Assembly: GCA_964483025.1 (NCBI GenBank)
Contig: CAYZZT010000004.1
Location: 1 to 28,016, forward strand
Reading direction: 5' to 3'
DNA: 28,016 nt
Source: CAIZIN01 sp964483025
Lineage (GTDB): Bacteria > Patescibacteriota > Minisyncoccia > Phycocordibacterales > CAIZIN01
The notes under the pieces are model-generated. The model made no database searches. It had not been told where the DNA came from and was given only the letters and a program-made list of their open reading frames with translations. Each line of letters starts with the position of its first letter. Positions within the stretch are counted from its first letter, which is position 1. A program made the translations under genes and the position numbers. Positions 1 through 7,832 of this stretch are shown here, one piece after another.

Positions 1-76
1 CCGAAGCGAGCCACGGCAGGGTGGCGGAGCGGTCGCAAAAAGTAATACTGAACGGCGATTTAATATAATTCAAACT

Positions 77-176
77 TGGATCTCCGCAAGCGAAGATGAC
101 AATGCGGATTAACTTGGATTCCCGCTGAGTACAGCGAGAATGACAAATACAAATCATGGATTGCCGATCAGGTCGG
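77..176. repeat. Three tandem palindromic half-units
   Basis: Three degenerate units of the form TGGAT(T/C)..CCG...CG..AATGACA follow one another at about 77-104, 115-143 and 155-176. Each is an imperfect hairpin, for example TTGCCGA and TCGGCAA around TCAGG in the third. They match the right half of the bipartite repeat found elsewhere in the window. No gene is visible in 1-246. Confidence 0.7.
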
Positions 177-210
177 CAATGACAATACAAGTGCAGAAAT
201 AGCTATAATC

Positions 211-243
211 AAAAAATACCTCGCACTAGGCGAGGTATTTTTT
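211..243 (-). terminator. Intrinsic terminator after sigma4/HARE gene
   Basis: A 14-bp perfect stem (AAAAAATACCTCGC against its complement) encloses a 5-nt loop, with A and T tracts on the two sides, so it can act in both directions. It lies 3 nt past the stop codon of the minus-strand gene ending at 247. Confidence 0.85.
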
Positions 244-246
244 TAT

Positions 247-1278
247 TTATTTTGTTGTTGCGTATTTTCCTTCCTTATCTTTCTTGAAATGTTTTGTGTT
301 TTGAAGGTTGACTAGGATTGTATTTTCTTTCACATACCTTTCTTTCAAAACTCTATCAATAATATCTTTCTTTACAAGTGGACCATGTTTTTCCAAAATG
401 CCTTTTATAACATCTCGTACAATACCTGTAAGATATCCCCATTCTGACAAAGCATATAATCCCCTTCCAACCAAAACAAATCTTGAATCCTTTATAAGTT
501 CATTATGAGTTGTTGCAACATGTGCCTTCTTTCCAAACACTCGAGTAATAGCTTTTGCAACCTCTCTAAAGTGTATTGGGGAGCCATGCTTTCGGATTAC
601 TAAGTATGCATAATCTCTAATTCCTTTTGCTCTAATACTTGTTGATTCGGCTCTTCCCCATTCTCCAAGTGGATTTTTATCCACAAGTTTTGACATTGAA
701 AGCCACCTCTTCAAAATTTCATCCTTTTTGTATTCTTCATTAACTTCTTTAACATGCTCAAGAAAAGCAGAAATCATTTCGCTTTCAGGAAGAATTTCAT
801 CGTCCTTAAGACCCTTGTATAATTTTCGTAGTGCTTCATGAACACTGCTTGAAAGTTTTTCATCAACATGCCATCGGTGCTGAAATTCATCATCCTCTTT
901 ATTTTTCTTAAAAGCCTCACCAATTACTAATAGAAAATGAATATAATTTTGAGTACTTTTATCTTTTGCCAATGATGTGAGCAATTCTACCTCTGGTACG
1001 ACGCCCCCCATTTTTCTAATATATCGCTCAAGTTCATCAAAAACTTCTTGCTCTTTCTTATAGTACTCTGATTTACGTATAACGTTAATTGCATAACTCT
1101 CAATCTGACGTACGCGCTCTCGAGTAATTTTATATGTCTTACCAATAGACTCAAGTGTCATCTTGTGAGCATCTGAGCCAAGGCCATATCTACCAATAAT
1201 CACGTCTTTTGCACGTGGTGGTAATGCTGTTAAAAGTCTCTTAACTACTTGTTTTGGTTTGAATGTTATTGAATTCAT
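247..1278 (-). CDS. Sigma-70 region 4 / HARE-HTH regulator
   Basis: The 343-aa protein starts with a sigma-70 region 4-like helix-turn-helix at about residues 21-66, with the PPRAKDVIIGRYGL and ITRERVRQIE signatures that contact -35 DNA in sigma factors. A charged linker follows, then a HARE-HTH winged-helix domain at about 220-282 (VIRKHGSPIHFREVAKAI) and a second, weaker winged-helix-like repeat at about 287-340 (ILEKHGPLVKKDIID). No sigma region 2 is present, so it cannot melt a promoter alone; it is more likely an RNA polymerase accessory or DNA-binding regulator. The HARE-HTH family includes the RNA polymerase delta subunit. The gene begins 21 nt after the leuS stop, with an AAGGTGG element about 14 nt before the ATG, so co-transcription with leuS is likely. 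Fold assignment is firm; the role is inferred. Confidence 0.8.
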   Translation of the reverse strand: MNSITFKPKQVVKRLLTALPPRAKDVIIGRYGLGSDAHKMTLESIGKTYKITRERVRQIESYAINVIRKSEYYKKEQEVFDELERYIRKMGGVVPEVELLTSLAKDKSTQNYIHFLLVIGEAFKKNKEDDEFQHRWHVDEKLSSSVHEALRKLYKGLKDDEILPESEMISAFLEHVKEVNEEYKKDEILKRWLSMSKLVDKNPLGEWGRAESTSIRAKGIRDYAYLVIRKHGSPIHFREVAKAITRVFGKKAHVATTHNELIKDSRFVLVGRGLYALSEWGYLTGIVRDVIKGILEKHGPLVKKDIIDRVLKERYVKENTILVNLQNTKHFKKDKEGKYATTK

Positions 1279-1299
1279 AAAATTATTATTTCCACCTTA

Positions 1300-4200
1300 T
1301 CACTTATTTATATTGCCGTCAAGGGGCATCTTGACAACTATGTTAATAACTCTACCCTGCACAAAAATTACCTTAATAATTTCTCTATTTTCCAACCATT
1401 TTGATATAGATTCTGAAGCCTTTGCAAGCTCTAAAGCCTCAGCCTCTTCTATATCTTTTGAAACAAAAAGCTCTCCGCGCACCTTCCCATTTACCTGTAC
1501 AACAAGGGTTATATTCTCGTTTACAAGCATTTTTTCATCATATTCTGGCCATTCGGATTCTTGAATAATTTTCTTATTACCAAATGAATTCCAAATCTCT
1601 TCTGTCATATGCGGAGCAAAAGGTGAAAGAATTTGTAGAAACTTTTCAAAATCTGCTTTATAAACATTTTCTGATTTTTCCATTTCATTCAAACAAATCA
1701 TCATTGCGGAAATTGCGGTGTTGAAATTAAATGATTCAATATCTTCTCCAACTTTTTTGATAGTTTTGTTAAGGGTATTTTGATAAGGTCTTTCTATTTT
1801 TTTATCTTCAGAAATTTTCTCCTGTAAACGCCAGACTCTTTCAATAAATCTTCTCGAACCAATTATTCCATCTGTAGACCATGGGAGCTGTGACTCAAAA
1901 GGACCTATAAACATTTCAAAAACTCGAAGAGTATCAGCACCAAAAGTATTCACTACATCATCGGGGTTCACAACATTCCCCCACCTCTTTGACATTTTTT
2001 TATGATCAGCCCCGAGTATCATTCCCTGATTACGAAGAACTTTAAATGGCTCCTCATTTGGAACAAGACCCAAGTCGTGAAGAAACTTATTCCAAAATCT
2101 TGAATATAGAAGGTGACCCGTGGCATGCTCGGCTCCTCCAACATACATATCCACTTGTCCCCAATATTTTAAAGCATCACCGCTCGCAAATTCATTTTCA
2201 TTTTGTGGATCCATATATCGAAGGAAGTACCAAGATGATCCAGCCCAACCCGGCATTGTATTTGTTTCATACCCATTTTTTACCCAATCGGAAACTGATG
2301 AAAGTGGAGACTCTGCATTGCCAGTTGGCACATATGATTTTACATTTGGAAGTTCGAGCGGTAAATCTTTTTCGGAAAGCGGTGTTATTGTTCCATCTTT
2401 TTCATGAATTATGGGAATTGGCTCCCCCCAATATCTTTGTCTTGCAAACACAGCATCTCGCATTTTATATTTTGTAACAAATTTTCCGCCCACAGCTTTC
2501 GTAATTTCTTTTCGCGCTTCTTCGGATGAGAGGCCGTCGAATTTTTCAGAATTTATTAGAACTCCTTCATCATCATACGAAGAATCCTTATTTGTGAATC
2601 TGTAAAGCCAGACATCCATTTCAGCGTGAGTCATTAAATCAGAATGAATTTCCTTTTCACTCAGCCAAATAACCTCGTGTTCGGCATCTTCTTCTTTGCT
2701 AATTGGCTCTTTATCCTCATTAATTAATTCAAAATAAACTGCATTTGTATATGAAACTCTATTTTGATCTTTGTGTGCCGCAAAATATTCTGCACGAACT
2801 TTTCCGCCAAGAATAATTCCATCAGTGACATTTTTAAAACCCGTTTCTTCAAAAAGTTCTCTTTTTGCTGCTTCAATTACATCTTCCCCCTTGTCCACCC
2901 CGCCCATAGGGAAAGTTGTCCAGTTATGATTTCTGTATTTCAAACCAACATACATTCCACTCTTTGGATTTTTTACAATCACATGAACATTTTGTCTTTC
3001 AACTTTTTCTTTTCCGGAAACGGGTGGATTTCTTTTATCTATCCTCTCTGGAACTACCACCTCCTTAATCTCCAGCCCATATTTCTTTGCAAAAGCAAAA
3101 TCGCGATCATCGTGCGCTGGCACCGCCATCACAGCTCCTGTACCATATGAAGCTAAAACATAATCGGCTATCCACACGGGTACCTCTTCTCCATTTGCTG
3201 GATTTATTGCGCTTATGCCCATTAAAGCAACACCTGTTTTTTCTTTATTTTCTGCTGTACGATCTTCCGTAGTTTTATTTTTTACTTCTTCAATATATTT
3301 TATAACTTCATCCTTGTTTGAAACTGAATCTAAAAGTTTTTGTACCAATTCATGCTCGGGGGCAATCACAACATATGTAACTCCAAAAAGAGTATCAACA
3401 CGAGTAGTGAAAACCTCGATGTTCAAGCCCTCTCTCGCATTGTCATCCTCGCGAATGCGGGGATCCATGTTCGTATTTTCAGACTGGATTCCAGCCTTCG
3501 CTGGAATGACAACTCGAATTTCGAATTTAACTTCAGTTCCTTCGGATCGTCCGATCCAATTTTTCTGAATTTCTTTTATGTGTGATGGCCAATCAATTGT
3601 TTCTAATCCACTCAATAATCTATCAGAGTAAGCTGTGATTCTCAAAAACCATTGTCTTAAAGTTTTTTTCTCTACGGGGAAACCTCCACGCTCTGAAACA
3701 GGCGCACCATTTGGACCATCAATAATTTCATCATTAGCAAGCACGGTACCGAGCTCTTGGCACCAATTCACAGCACTTTCTCCCTCATAAGCCAGTCGAT
3801 ATTTCATAAGTAAATTATGTTTTTCTAATTTACTCATATCTTTCCATTCATCCGAGCTCACTATTTTTGTATCATTATCACAAACAGCATCAACACTCTC
3901 ATTTCCATTTTTACTAAAAATTTCTATAAGATTTTCAATGGGCTCTGCTTTATCTGTCGCCCTGTTATACCAAGATCCATAAAGTTTTAAAAAAATCCAC
4001 TGTGTCCATTTGTAATATTCTGGCCTGTGGGTAGCAACCTGCCTTTCCCAATCATAACCAAAACCAATAATATCTAATTGTTTTCTGTATTGTTTTACAA
4101 GTTCATCGGTAAAGACTTTTGGATTATTTCCAGTCTTGATTGCATATTGCTCGGCCGGCAAGCCAAAAGAGTCAAAACCCATTGGATGAAGTACATTAAA

Positions 4201-4413
4201 GCCTTTTGCACGCATGAGCCTAGCATATACATCGTTTGCAATATAGCCCCTAGGATGCCCCACATGAAGCCCCGCACCAGATGGGTACGGAAACATACTA
4301 AGAGCGTATTTTTTCGGCTTATCACTCCCTGTAACAGCTTTAAAAGCACCTTTTTCTTCCCACTCTTTTTGCCATTTTTTTTCGATTTTTAGATGATCAT
4401 ACTTTTGAAACAT
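1300..4413 (-). CDS. leuS: Leucyl-tRNA synthetase with inserted Nudix domain
   Basis: The 1037-aa class I synthetase charges tRNA-Leu in the cytoplasm. HVGH is at residues 50-53, KMSKR (usually KMSKS) at 806-810, GWAGSSWYFLRYMDP at 721-735, and the editing (CP1) domain has the TTRVDTLFG threonine-rich motif (336-344) and the GTGAVMAVPAHDDRDF segment (424-439), so proofreading looks intact. Two insertions are unusual. Residues 301-327 are encoded by a palindromic genome repeat (VIPAKAGIQ...). Residues about 470-608 form a complete Nudix hydrolase domain with a perfect G-x5-E-x7-REL-x-EE-x-G-F box at 504-526, placed between the editing core and the return to the catalytic domain. A Zn-region insert at 145-215 resembles Bacteroidetes-type LeuRS. 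The stop-to-start gap to the upstream gene is 6 nt, suggesting coupling; no SD is visible. Confidence 0.97.
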   Translation of the reverse strand: MFQKYDHLKIEKKWQKEWEEKGAFKAVTGSDKPKKYALSMFPYPSGAGLHVGHPRGYIANDVYARLMRAKGFNVLHPMGFDSFGLPAEQYAIKTGNNPKVFTDELVKQYRKQLDIIGFGYDWERQVATHRPEYYKWTQWIFLKLYGSWYNRATDKAEPIENLIEIFSKNGNESVDAVCDNDTKIVSSDEWKDMSKLEKHNLLMKYRLAYEGESAVNWCQELGTVLANDEIIDGPNGAPVSERGGFPVEKKTLRQWFLRITAYSDRLLSGLETIDWPSHIKEIQKNWIGRSEGTEVKFEIRVVIPAKAGIQSENTNMDPRIREDDNAREGLNIEVFTTRVDTLFGVTYVVIAPEHELVQKLLDSVSNKDEVIKYIEEVKNKTTEDRTAENKEKTGVALMGISAINPANGEEVPVWIADYVLASYGTGAVMAVPAHDDRDFAFAKKYGLEIKEVVVPERIDKRNPPVSGKEKVERQNVHVIVKNPKSGMYVGLKYRNHNWTTFPMGGVDKGEDVIEAAKRELFEETGFKNVTDGIILGGKVRAEYFAAHKDQNRVSYTNAVYFELINEDKEPISKEEDAEHEVIWLSEKEIHSDLMTHAEMDVWLYRFTNKDSSYDDEGVLINSEKFDGLSSEEARKEITKAVGGKFVTKYKMRDAVFARQRYWGEPIPIIHEKDGTITPLSEKDLPLELPNVKSYVPTGNAESPLSSVSDWVKNGYETNTMPGWAGSSWYFLRYMDPQNENEFASGDALKYWGQVDMYVGGAEHATGHLLYSRFWNKFLHDLGLVPNEEPFKVLRNQGMILGADHKKMSKRWGNVVNPDDVVNTFGADTLRVFEMFIGPFESQLPWSTDGIIGSRRFIERVWRLQEKISEDKKIERPYQNTLNKTIKKVGEDIESFNFNTAISAMMICLNEMEKSENVYKADFEKFLQILSPFAPHMTEEIWNSFGNKKIIQESEWPEYDEKMLVNENITLVVQVNGKVRGELFVSKDIEEAEALELAKASESISKWLENREIIKVIFVQGRVINIVVKMPLDGNINK
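2590..3006 (-). other. Nudix domain embedded in LeuRS
   Basis: This segment encodes LeuRS residues about 470-608. It holds a full Nudix box (residues 504-526, bases 2836-2904) preceded by the strand pattern HVIVKNPKSGMYVGLKYR and the WTTFPMGGV approach typical of Nudix folds, and followed by YFAAHKDQ, YFELI and EVIWLSEKEI, the usual last strand and helix. Nudix enzymes cleave nucleoside diphosphates linked to another group with Mg2+. All metal-binding glutamates of the box are present, so activity is plausible; the substrate is unknown. Confidence 0.92.
3442..3510 (-). repeat. Bipartite palindromic repeat inside leuS, in frame
   Basis: This 69-bp copy of the genome repeat has hairpin GTCATTCC..GGAATCCAG, spacer TCTGAAAAT, and hairpin ATCC..GGATGAC (read on the minus strand). 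It is exactly 23 codons long and adds VIPAKAGIQ...RIREDD to the synthetase just before the threonine-rich editing motif, at a position where related LeuRS proteins have only a short turn. Confidence 0.9.
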
Positions 4414-4419
4414 GGGTGT

Positions 4420-5379
4420 TTATTTAAGTTTGTTTATATTAATCGGATAAAGATCTTTATCTATAGTTCTTTCAAAACAAACTCTTCCTGCTTCGTGTTG
4501 CCAATTATCGTTTGCTCCAAATGATATAGGTTTTGTAATTCCTCTATTTACGAGCGTTCCTTCCTCAGCTTTTTTACTTGGTAAATCAAAATTTGCACAA
4601 AGCTCAAATGTTAAATCTTTTTTTACTGAATACTCAAAAGGCTTGTTTGTTAACGGATCCACAGGAATAATAAAACCAGAAATTGGGTCTTGGATCATTT
4701 CCAAAGTACTAGGAAGAACAGCTTTTTGTTGATAAAAGAAAACAATTTGAGTCTGAATATTTTGTAATGAATTTACTCTTTCTATATCAAATCCTACTTT
4801 TCTTTGATATGAAGGTGAGCCAATAACTATAAACCCAAGAACTAAAGTTACAAAAATAACTGCAGAAACAACAATGGAATATATTTTTGCTTGCTTTTTA
4901 TGGTCATCCCAATAATCTTTAATATCTCTAAGGCAAGAAAAGAAGACTGCACCCGCGACTAAAATAATAGTTAAAACTTTTAATAAAAATTGTGTAGTTA
5001 AATCTGTTCCACTTAAAAATTTATTTATAAGTACAATAAGGTCAACACATATGGCTATTCCGGTGATAAATAGAGTTAAATAAATAAACCACTTTCTCAT
5101 TCCTAATTCTTTTTTTTCTGGCTCGTTTTTTAGAATGTTTCCATATATATTCAAAAGCCATAAAAACAAAGGGAAGAAAACAATTAATGCTGATATCGCA
5201 GCGCGCATTGGAGCAGAATATGGATCATAGTTATTAAAATTACCATAAACCGGAAAAACAGAATCAATAAGGTTAAATACGAAAACTAAAAAACTAATGG
5301 CAGAGACATAAAGTGCAACCAAAACTCCCAGTTGAACAAAAAAGTCTCTAGGGGTCAATTTCAATTTTGTTGTTTCCAT
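4420..5379 (-). CDS. DUF5671-type polytopic membrane protein
   Basis: The protein is 319 aa if it starts at the ATG at 5379, which gives METTKLKLTPRDFFVQLG. A start further upstream at 5460 is open but adds 27 residues without membrane or family character and reaches into a repeat. The N-terminal two thirds match the DUF5671 pattern common in Parcubacteria: TPRDFF, a first membrane helix with LVALYVSAISF, DPYSAPMRAAIS, KKELGMRKWFIYLTLF, then two more helices and a C-terminal soluble domain with a pilin-like or binding-domain feel (NIQTQIVFFYQQK, DPLTNKPFEYS). About five membrane helices are visible. A TAATAT -10 box lies 8 nt before the chosen ATG. The function of the family is unknown. It directly precedes leuS with a 6-nt gap. 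Confidence 0.85.
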   Translation of the reverse strand: METTKLKLTPRDFFVQLGVLVALYVSAISFLVFVFNLIDSVFPVYGNFNNYDPYSAPMRAAISALIVFFPLFLWLLNIYGNILKNEPEKKELGMRKWFIYLTLFITGIAICVDLIVLINKFLSGTDLTTQFLLKVLTIILVAGAVFFSCLRDIKDYWDDHKKQAKIYSIVVSAVIFVTLVLGFIVIGSPSYQRKVGFDIERVNSLQNIQTQIVFFYQQKAVLPSTLEMIQDPISGFIIPVDPLTNKPFEYSVKKDLTFELCANFDLPSKKAEEGTLVNRGITKPISFGANDNWQHEAGRVCFERTIDKDLYPININKLK

Positions 5380-5458
5380 AATATTTAATATTAGATGATA
5401 ATCCTTAATACTACACGAGAAAGGCCATAAATTCAATTGTACACCCCACCCCTCTATC

Positions 5459-5661
5459 ATTCCCGCGAATGTTGAAATTCTGGTGAGTACCAGAATGAAA
5501 AAGCTTTTCAGAATTTTTGTGAGTGAATCAAAACAAAAAGTCGAAAAGGTGTACTGCGACAGTATGTCGGGAATCTAGTCTGAAAATTTTAATTAACCTG
5601 GATCCTCGCATTCGCGAGGATGACACAAAATATAGTCATGCTTACATTCCTTATTTTGTGT
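5459..5661. repeat. Palindromic repeats between DUF5671 and HD genes
   Basis: The gap holds a degenerate half-unit at about 5459-5500, a bipartite copy at 5560-5624 (spacer TCTGAAAATTTTAATTAACC, then GGATCCTCGCATTCGCGAGG), and an 11-bp inverted repeat GACACAAAATA/TATTTTGTGTC at 5622-5661 that can end transcription of the HD gene. No gene is seen. Confidence 0.75.
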
Positions 5662-5666
5662 CAATT

Positions 5667-6218
5667 CTACTCCCTAAACACCAAATCAAAAAAATCTTTA
5701 AATTCTTTTAAGAGAATTTTACTTTCCAACCTTCTTTCCATTATTTTATAGACAGTTTCATAAAACCATTTTGACTCCTCAAATGATTTAAACGCTGTAC
5801 CAAAAGGGTCCTCTCCAGTTTCCTGCATATTTTCATAAAGAGATGCTAGATTATGAATTTTATCAGCTGTTGCCACCATTAAAGATTCTTGCGATGAAGT
5901 TTCAAAAACTTCAATATATTGTTCTTTTCTTTCACGCCAAGGCAGATTTTTATCTTCTGTTACATCAGCCACAATTTTCGCAACTCTTTCACCAAAATCT
6001 TTTACAATATCAGCAAAAGTATAACCATCGGTATCTTCAATAACATCATGAAGAAGCCCTGCTATCACAATATCCTCATCTTTTGTTTGTTCAGCCAAAA
6101 GCCAAGCAACAGAAAATGGATGCACAATATATGGCAAACCACCAAATTTTCTTTTTTGGTCTCGATGCTGATGAGTAGCAATATATATTGCCTTTTGAAT
6201 TTTTGGATTAAGAAGCAT
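5667..6218 (-). CDS. HD-domain hydrolase, SpoT/Mesh1-like
   Basis: The 183-aa protein is a single HD metal-dependent phosphohydrolase domain resembling the hydrolase half of RelA/SpoT and the stand-alone Mesh1 enzymes. Visible landmarks are HQHRDQKRKFGGLPYIVHPF (residues 16-35, with His33 a metal ligand), GLLHDVIEDT (54-63, His57-Asp58) and ATADKIHNL (116-124, Asp119). No synthetase or TGS domain follows, so if it acts on (p)ppGpp it would only degrade it; another nucleotide substrate is equally possible. Its start lies 2 nt after the stop of the cupin gene, so both are translated from one mRNA. Confidence 0.85.
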   Translation of the reverse strand: MLLNPKIQKAIYIATHQHRDQKRKFGGLPYIVHPFSVAWLLAEQTKDEDIVIAGLLHDVIEDTDGYTFADIVKDFGERVAKIVADVTEDKNLPWRERKEQYIEVFETSSQESLMVATADKIHNLASLYENMQETGEDPFGTAFKSFEESKWFYETVYKIMERRLESKILLKEFKDFFDLVFRE

Positions 6219-6220
6219 GC

Positions 6221-6625
6221 CTATCTTTCTTCTGTCGTTACTCCATCAAACTCAGCTTCATTTTTCATTGCGTCGGCTTTCGTTTCTCGCACAATACCAT
6301 CTTTATGATGTGCTGGTGAATATATTGTATAAAGTTTTAGCGATTCCGTTTCTGATGTATTCAATACATTATGTTCTGCGCCAGCAGGAACCACCACAGC
6401 ATCACCATCTTTAACATCATATTCGTTGCCATCTATCGTCACTCTACCTTCCCCACTTTCAAAACGAAAAAATTGATCATTATCTTCGTGAACTTCAAGC
6501 CCAATATCCTCAAGTGGTCGCAAGCTCATAAGCACAAGTTGGCTATGCACACTTGAATAAAGTACTTTACGAAAATTATTATTTTCGATTGTTAATTGTT
6601 CTATATTGTCTTTATATCCTTTCAT
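6221..6625 (-). CDS. Cupin-fold protein
   Basis: The 134-aa protein has one cupin barrel. Motif 1 reads about LEVHEDNDQFFRFESGEG, with one canonical His and a Glu/Asp in place of the second His, and motif 2 reads GDAVVVPAGAEHNVLN. This matches small mannose-6-phosphate isomerase-like cupins, which bind a metal and a sugar or other small ligand; the substrate cannot be told. It is the first gene of a two-gene unit with the HD hydrolase. No clear SD or near -10 box was seen before the ATG. Confidence 0.85.
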   Translation of the reverse strand: MKGYKDNIEQLTIENNNFRKVLYSSVHSQLVLMSLRPLEDIGLEVHEDNDQFFRFESGEGRVTIDGNEYDVKDGDAVVVPAGAEHNVLNTSETESLKLYTIYSPAHHKDGIVRETKADAMKNEAEFDGVTTEER

Positions 6626-6652
6626 ATATTTGTTTGCATTAGTTATTTTTAT

Positions 6653-6722
6653 GTCATTCCCGCGGAGTCGGGAATCCAGTCTGAAAATTCAAAACATGGA
6701 TCCTCGCATTCGCAAGGATGAC
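6653..6722. repeat. Bipartite palindromic repeat, best copy
   Basis: Left hairpin GTCATTCCCGCGGAGTCGGG, spacer AATCCAGTCTGAAAATTC, right hairpin GGATCCTCGCATTCGCAAGG then ATGAC. It lies 28 nt upstream of the cupin start. Confidence 0.85.
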
Positions 6723-6766
6723 ACATAAAATGTTTATAATTAATATAATTATACCACATGAAAGAA

Positions 6767-6797
6767 AAAACAGGTCAAATATTTTTGCCTGTTTTTT
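6767..6797. terminator. Intrinsic terminator, bidirectional
   Basis: A 10-bp stem AAAAAACAGG/CCTGTTTTTT around a 13-nt loop has T tracts on both strands. It can stop transcripts of the small basic gene at 6859-6990 on the minus strand. Confidence 0.75.
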
Positions 6798-6827
6798 CAC
6801 TGAATTTGATATAAAACAAATTATCTC

Positions 6828-6868
6828 GCCCGGTAGTGTTTTTTGTACACAAAAACTACTACCGGGTC
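6828..6868. other. Hairpin spanning the stop of the small basic gene
   Basis: CCCGGTAGTGTTTTTTGT pairs with ACAAAAACTACTACCGGG with one offset base. The stem contains the two consecutive TAG stops of the 43-aa gene. It may protect the 3' end or slow termination; no strong T tract follows on the minus strand. Confidence 0.6.
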
Positions 6869-6990
6869 CTCTTTTTACCAATCTTTTTAGCTTTTGCAGC
6901 TTTTCTTGCATGTTTTGCAGCAAGGCGCTTTGGTGTCTTTTTAGAACGAGATTTTTTGTTTTTAATATCTTGACTTAATCTTTTTGCCAT
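6859..6990 (-). CDS. 43-aa Lys/Arg/Ala-rich basic protein
   Basis: A short open frame reads MAKRLSQDIKNKKSRSKK... and ends ...KAKKIGKKRTR, followed by two TAG stops in a row. Nearly half the residues are Lys or Arg, with an Ala-rich middle, which suggests a nucleic-acid binding or ribosome-associated peptide; I do not recognise the family. A TATACT box at 6999-7004 lies 8 nt before the ATG, and a perfect 10-bp inverted repeat (ATTCTAAAAT/ATTTTAGAAT, 7011-7039) lies just upstream of that box, a reasonable operator. The transcript should end at the hairpins at 6828-6868 and 6767-6797. The flanking signals make a real gene likely despite the length. Confidence 0.7.
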   Translation of the reverse strand: MAKRLSQDIKNKKSRSKKTPKRLAAKHARKAAKAKKIGKKRTR

Positions 6991-6998
6991 ATAAAGAC

Positions 6999-7039
6999 AG
7001 TATACACTAAATTCTAAAATTTGGAAGAAATTTTAGAAT
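6999..7039 (-). promoter_or_regulatory. -10 box with upstream 10-bp inverted repeat
   Basis: TATACT at 6999-7004 (minus) is 8 nt from the ATG at 6990. ATTCTAAAAT at 7011-7020 and its complement at 7030-7039 frame a 9-nt loop in the -35 region. No good -35 hexamer is seen. Confidence 0.5.
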
Positions 7040-7080
7040 AGAATTATGAATTATGAATTAGGAATTAAAAGTGAATTAAT

Positions 7081-7106
7081 AAAAAAGCTCAGACATAATC
7101 TGAGCT
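7081..7106 (-). terminator. Intrinsic terminator after orphan 200-aa gene
   Basis: AGCTCAGA/TCTGAGCT with a 5-nt loop, followed on the minus strand by TTTTTTATT. It lies 10 nt past the stop codon at 7116. Confidence 0.9.
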
Positions 7107-7115
7107 AATGGCTAT

Positions 7116-7718
7116 TTAGAAACTATTCCACGGATTAATTCCACACCTTTCGAAATCATCAAAGCGAGATTCTGCTAGGACTTTCAATCCGTTTCTATCA
7201 TTACCTTCAGGAAAAATCACTTCTTTTGATATATGCTCCAAAGAAACCCTTCTACGCAGACTTTTTCTGAAGCATATTTCACAAAGATTTTTAAGGTAGA
7301 AACAAATATTTGCGGGGTGTCGATATAGGAATCCTTTCCTTTCAGCCTCTTCCTCGTACCACCTACAGAGTTCTTCCAACGAAAGTAATGTAAACTCGAT
7401 GTTAGATAATACAGACAACTCAACAAAAGGTAACTCGCATTGAATAAACTTTTGTTGCTTTGGAAGAGTCTGCTTGTCTCTCCTCTCTTTTGCTCGAATA
7501 TGTCTGTCGACTCTAAATTTTACTTCTTCGAATACATCACCCTCAACGTCACAATAAGACCAATCAAGTGGAAACAAATTCATAAATCCTTCAACAAGTG
7601 TAGCTTGATAACTTCTTCGATGAGAAATTCCCCCACTACTATATTCAAACCAAAGTCTATTAATAAGCAGGCGGAATAAAACTTCACTATTTAACCAGTA
7701 TAATGGTCGCTTATTCAT
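7116..7718 (-). CDS. Orphan 200-aa protein, function unknown
   Basis: I do not recognise this protein. It is soluble, rich in Arg, Glu and aromatic residues, with several Cys (SYCDVEG, ELCRWYEEE, NICFYLKNLCEICF) but no regular zinc pattern. The middle is strongly basic (RVDRHIRAKERRDKQTLPKQQ), which would fit nucleic-acid contact. Unlike many neighbours it has an SD-like GGAAGG about 10-15 nt before the ATG and a TATAAA box at 7748-7753, so its mRNA probably has a normal leader. A strong terminator closes it as a single-gene unit. The different translation signal may mean a later arrival in the genome, but that is inference. Confidence 0.7.
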   Translation of the reverse strand: MNKRPLYWLNSEVLFRLLINRLWFEYSSGGISHRRSYQATLVEGFMNLFPLDWSYCDVEGDVFEEVKFRVDRHIRAKERRDKQTLPKQQKFIQCELPFVELSVLSNIEFTLLSLEELCRWYEEEAERKGFLYRHPANICFYLKNLCEICFRKSLRRRVSLEHISKEVIFPEGNDRNGLKVLAESRFDDFERCGINPWNSF

Positions 7719-7820
7719 TTTCTGAAATCCTTCCTATTTTGTTGTTATTTATACCTTTTCTAAATGCATATTATCCTTTACCTAATTATGAGTCAAATTC
7801 TTAATTTAACGTCTTTGTGC

Positions 7821-7832
7821 TAGTATGACTAC
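7821..7832 (+). promoter_or_regulatory. Extended -10 box 6 nt before ATG
   Basis: TGC-TAGTAT ends at 7826 and is followed by GACTAC and the ATG at 7833, predicting a transcript that begins at or next to the start codon. Confidence 0.65.

Noticed and set aside
1..246. Possible RNA gene or origin at the left edge
   Set aside because: Only tandem repeat half-units and a terminator are visible; no tRNA-like cloverleaf or origin boxes could be seen.
3215..3585. Plus-strand frames across leuS reading VFSDWIPAFAGMT or similar
   Set aside because: They are shadows on the other strand of the palindromic repeat inside leuS, with no start signal; the minus-strand synthetase is certain.
5380..5460. 27-residue N-terminal extension of the DUF5671 protein
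   Set aside because: It extends to the repeat boundary, has no family similarity, and the inner ATG begins at the conserved TPRDFF region.
6654..6978. Overlapping 86-89 aa frames on both strands near 6.7-6.9 kb
   Set aside because: They run through a palindromic repeat and two hairpins. The 43-aa basic frame with promoter and twin stops explains the region better.
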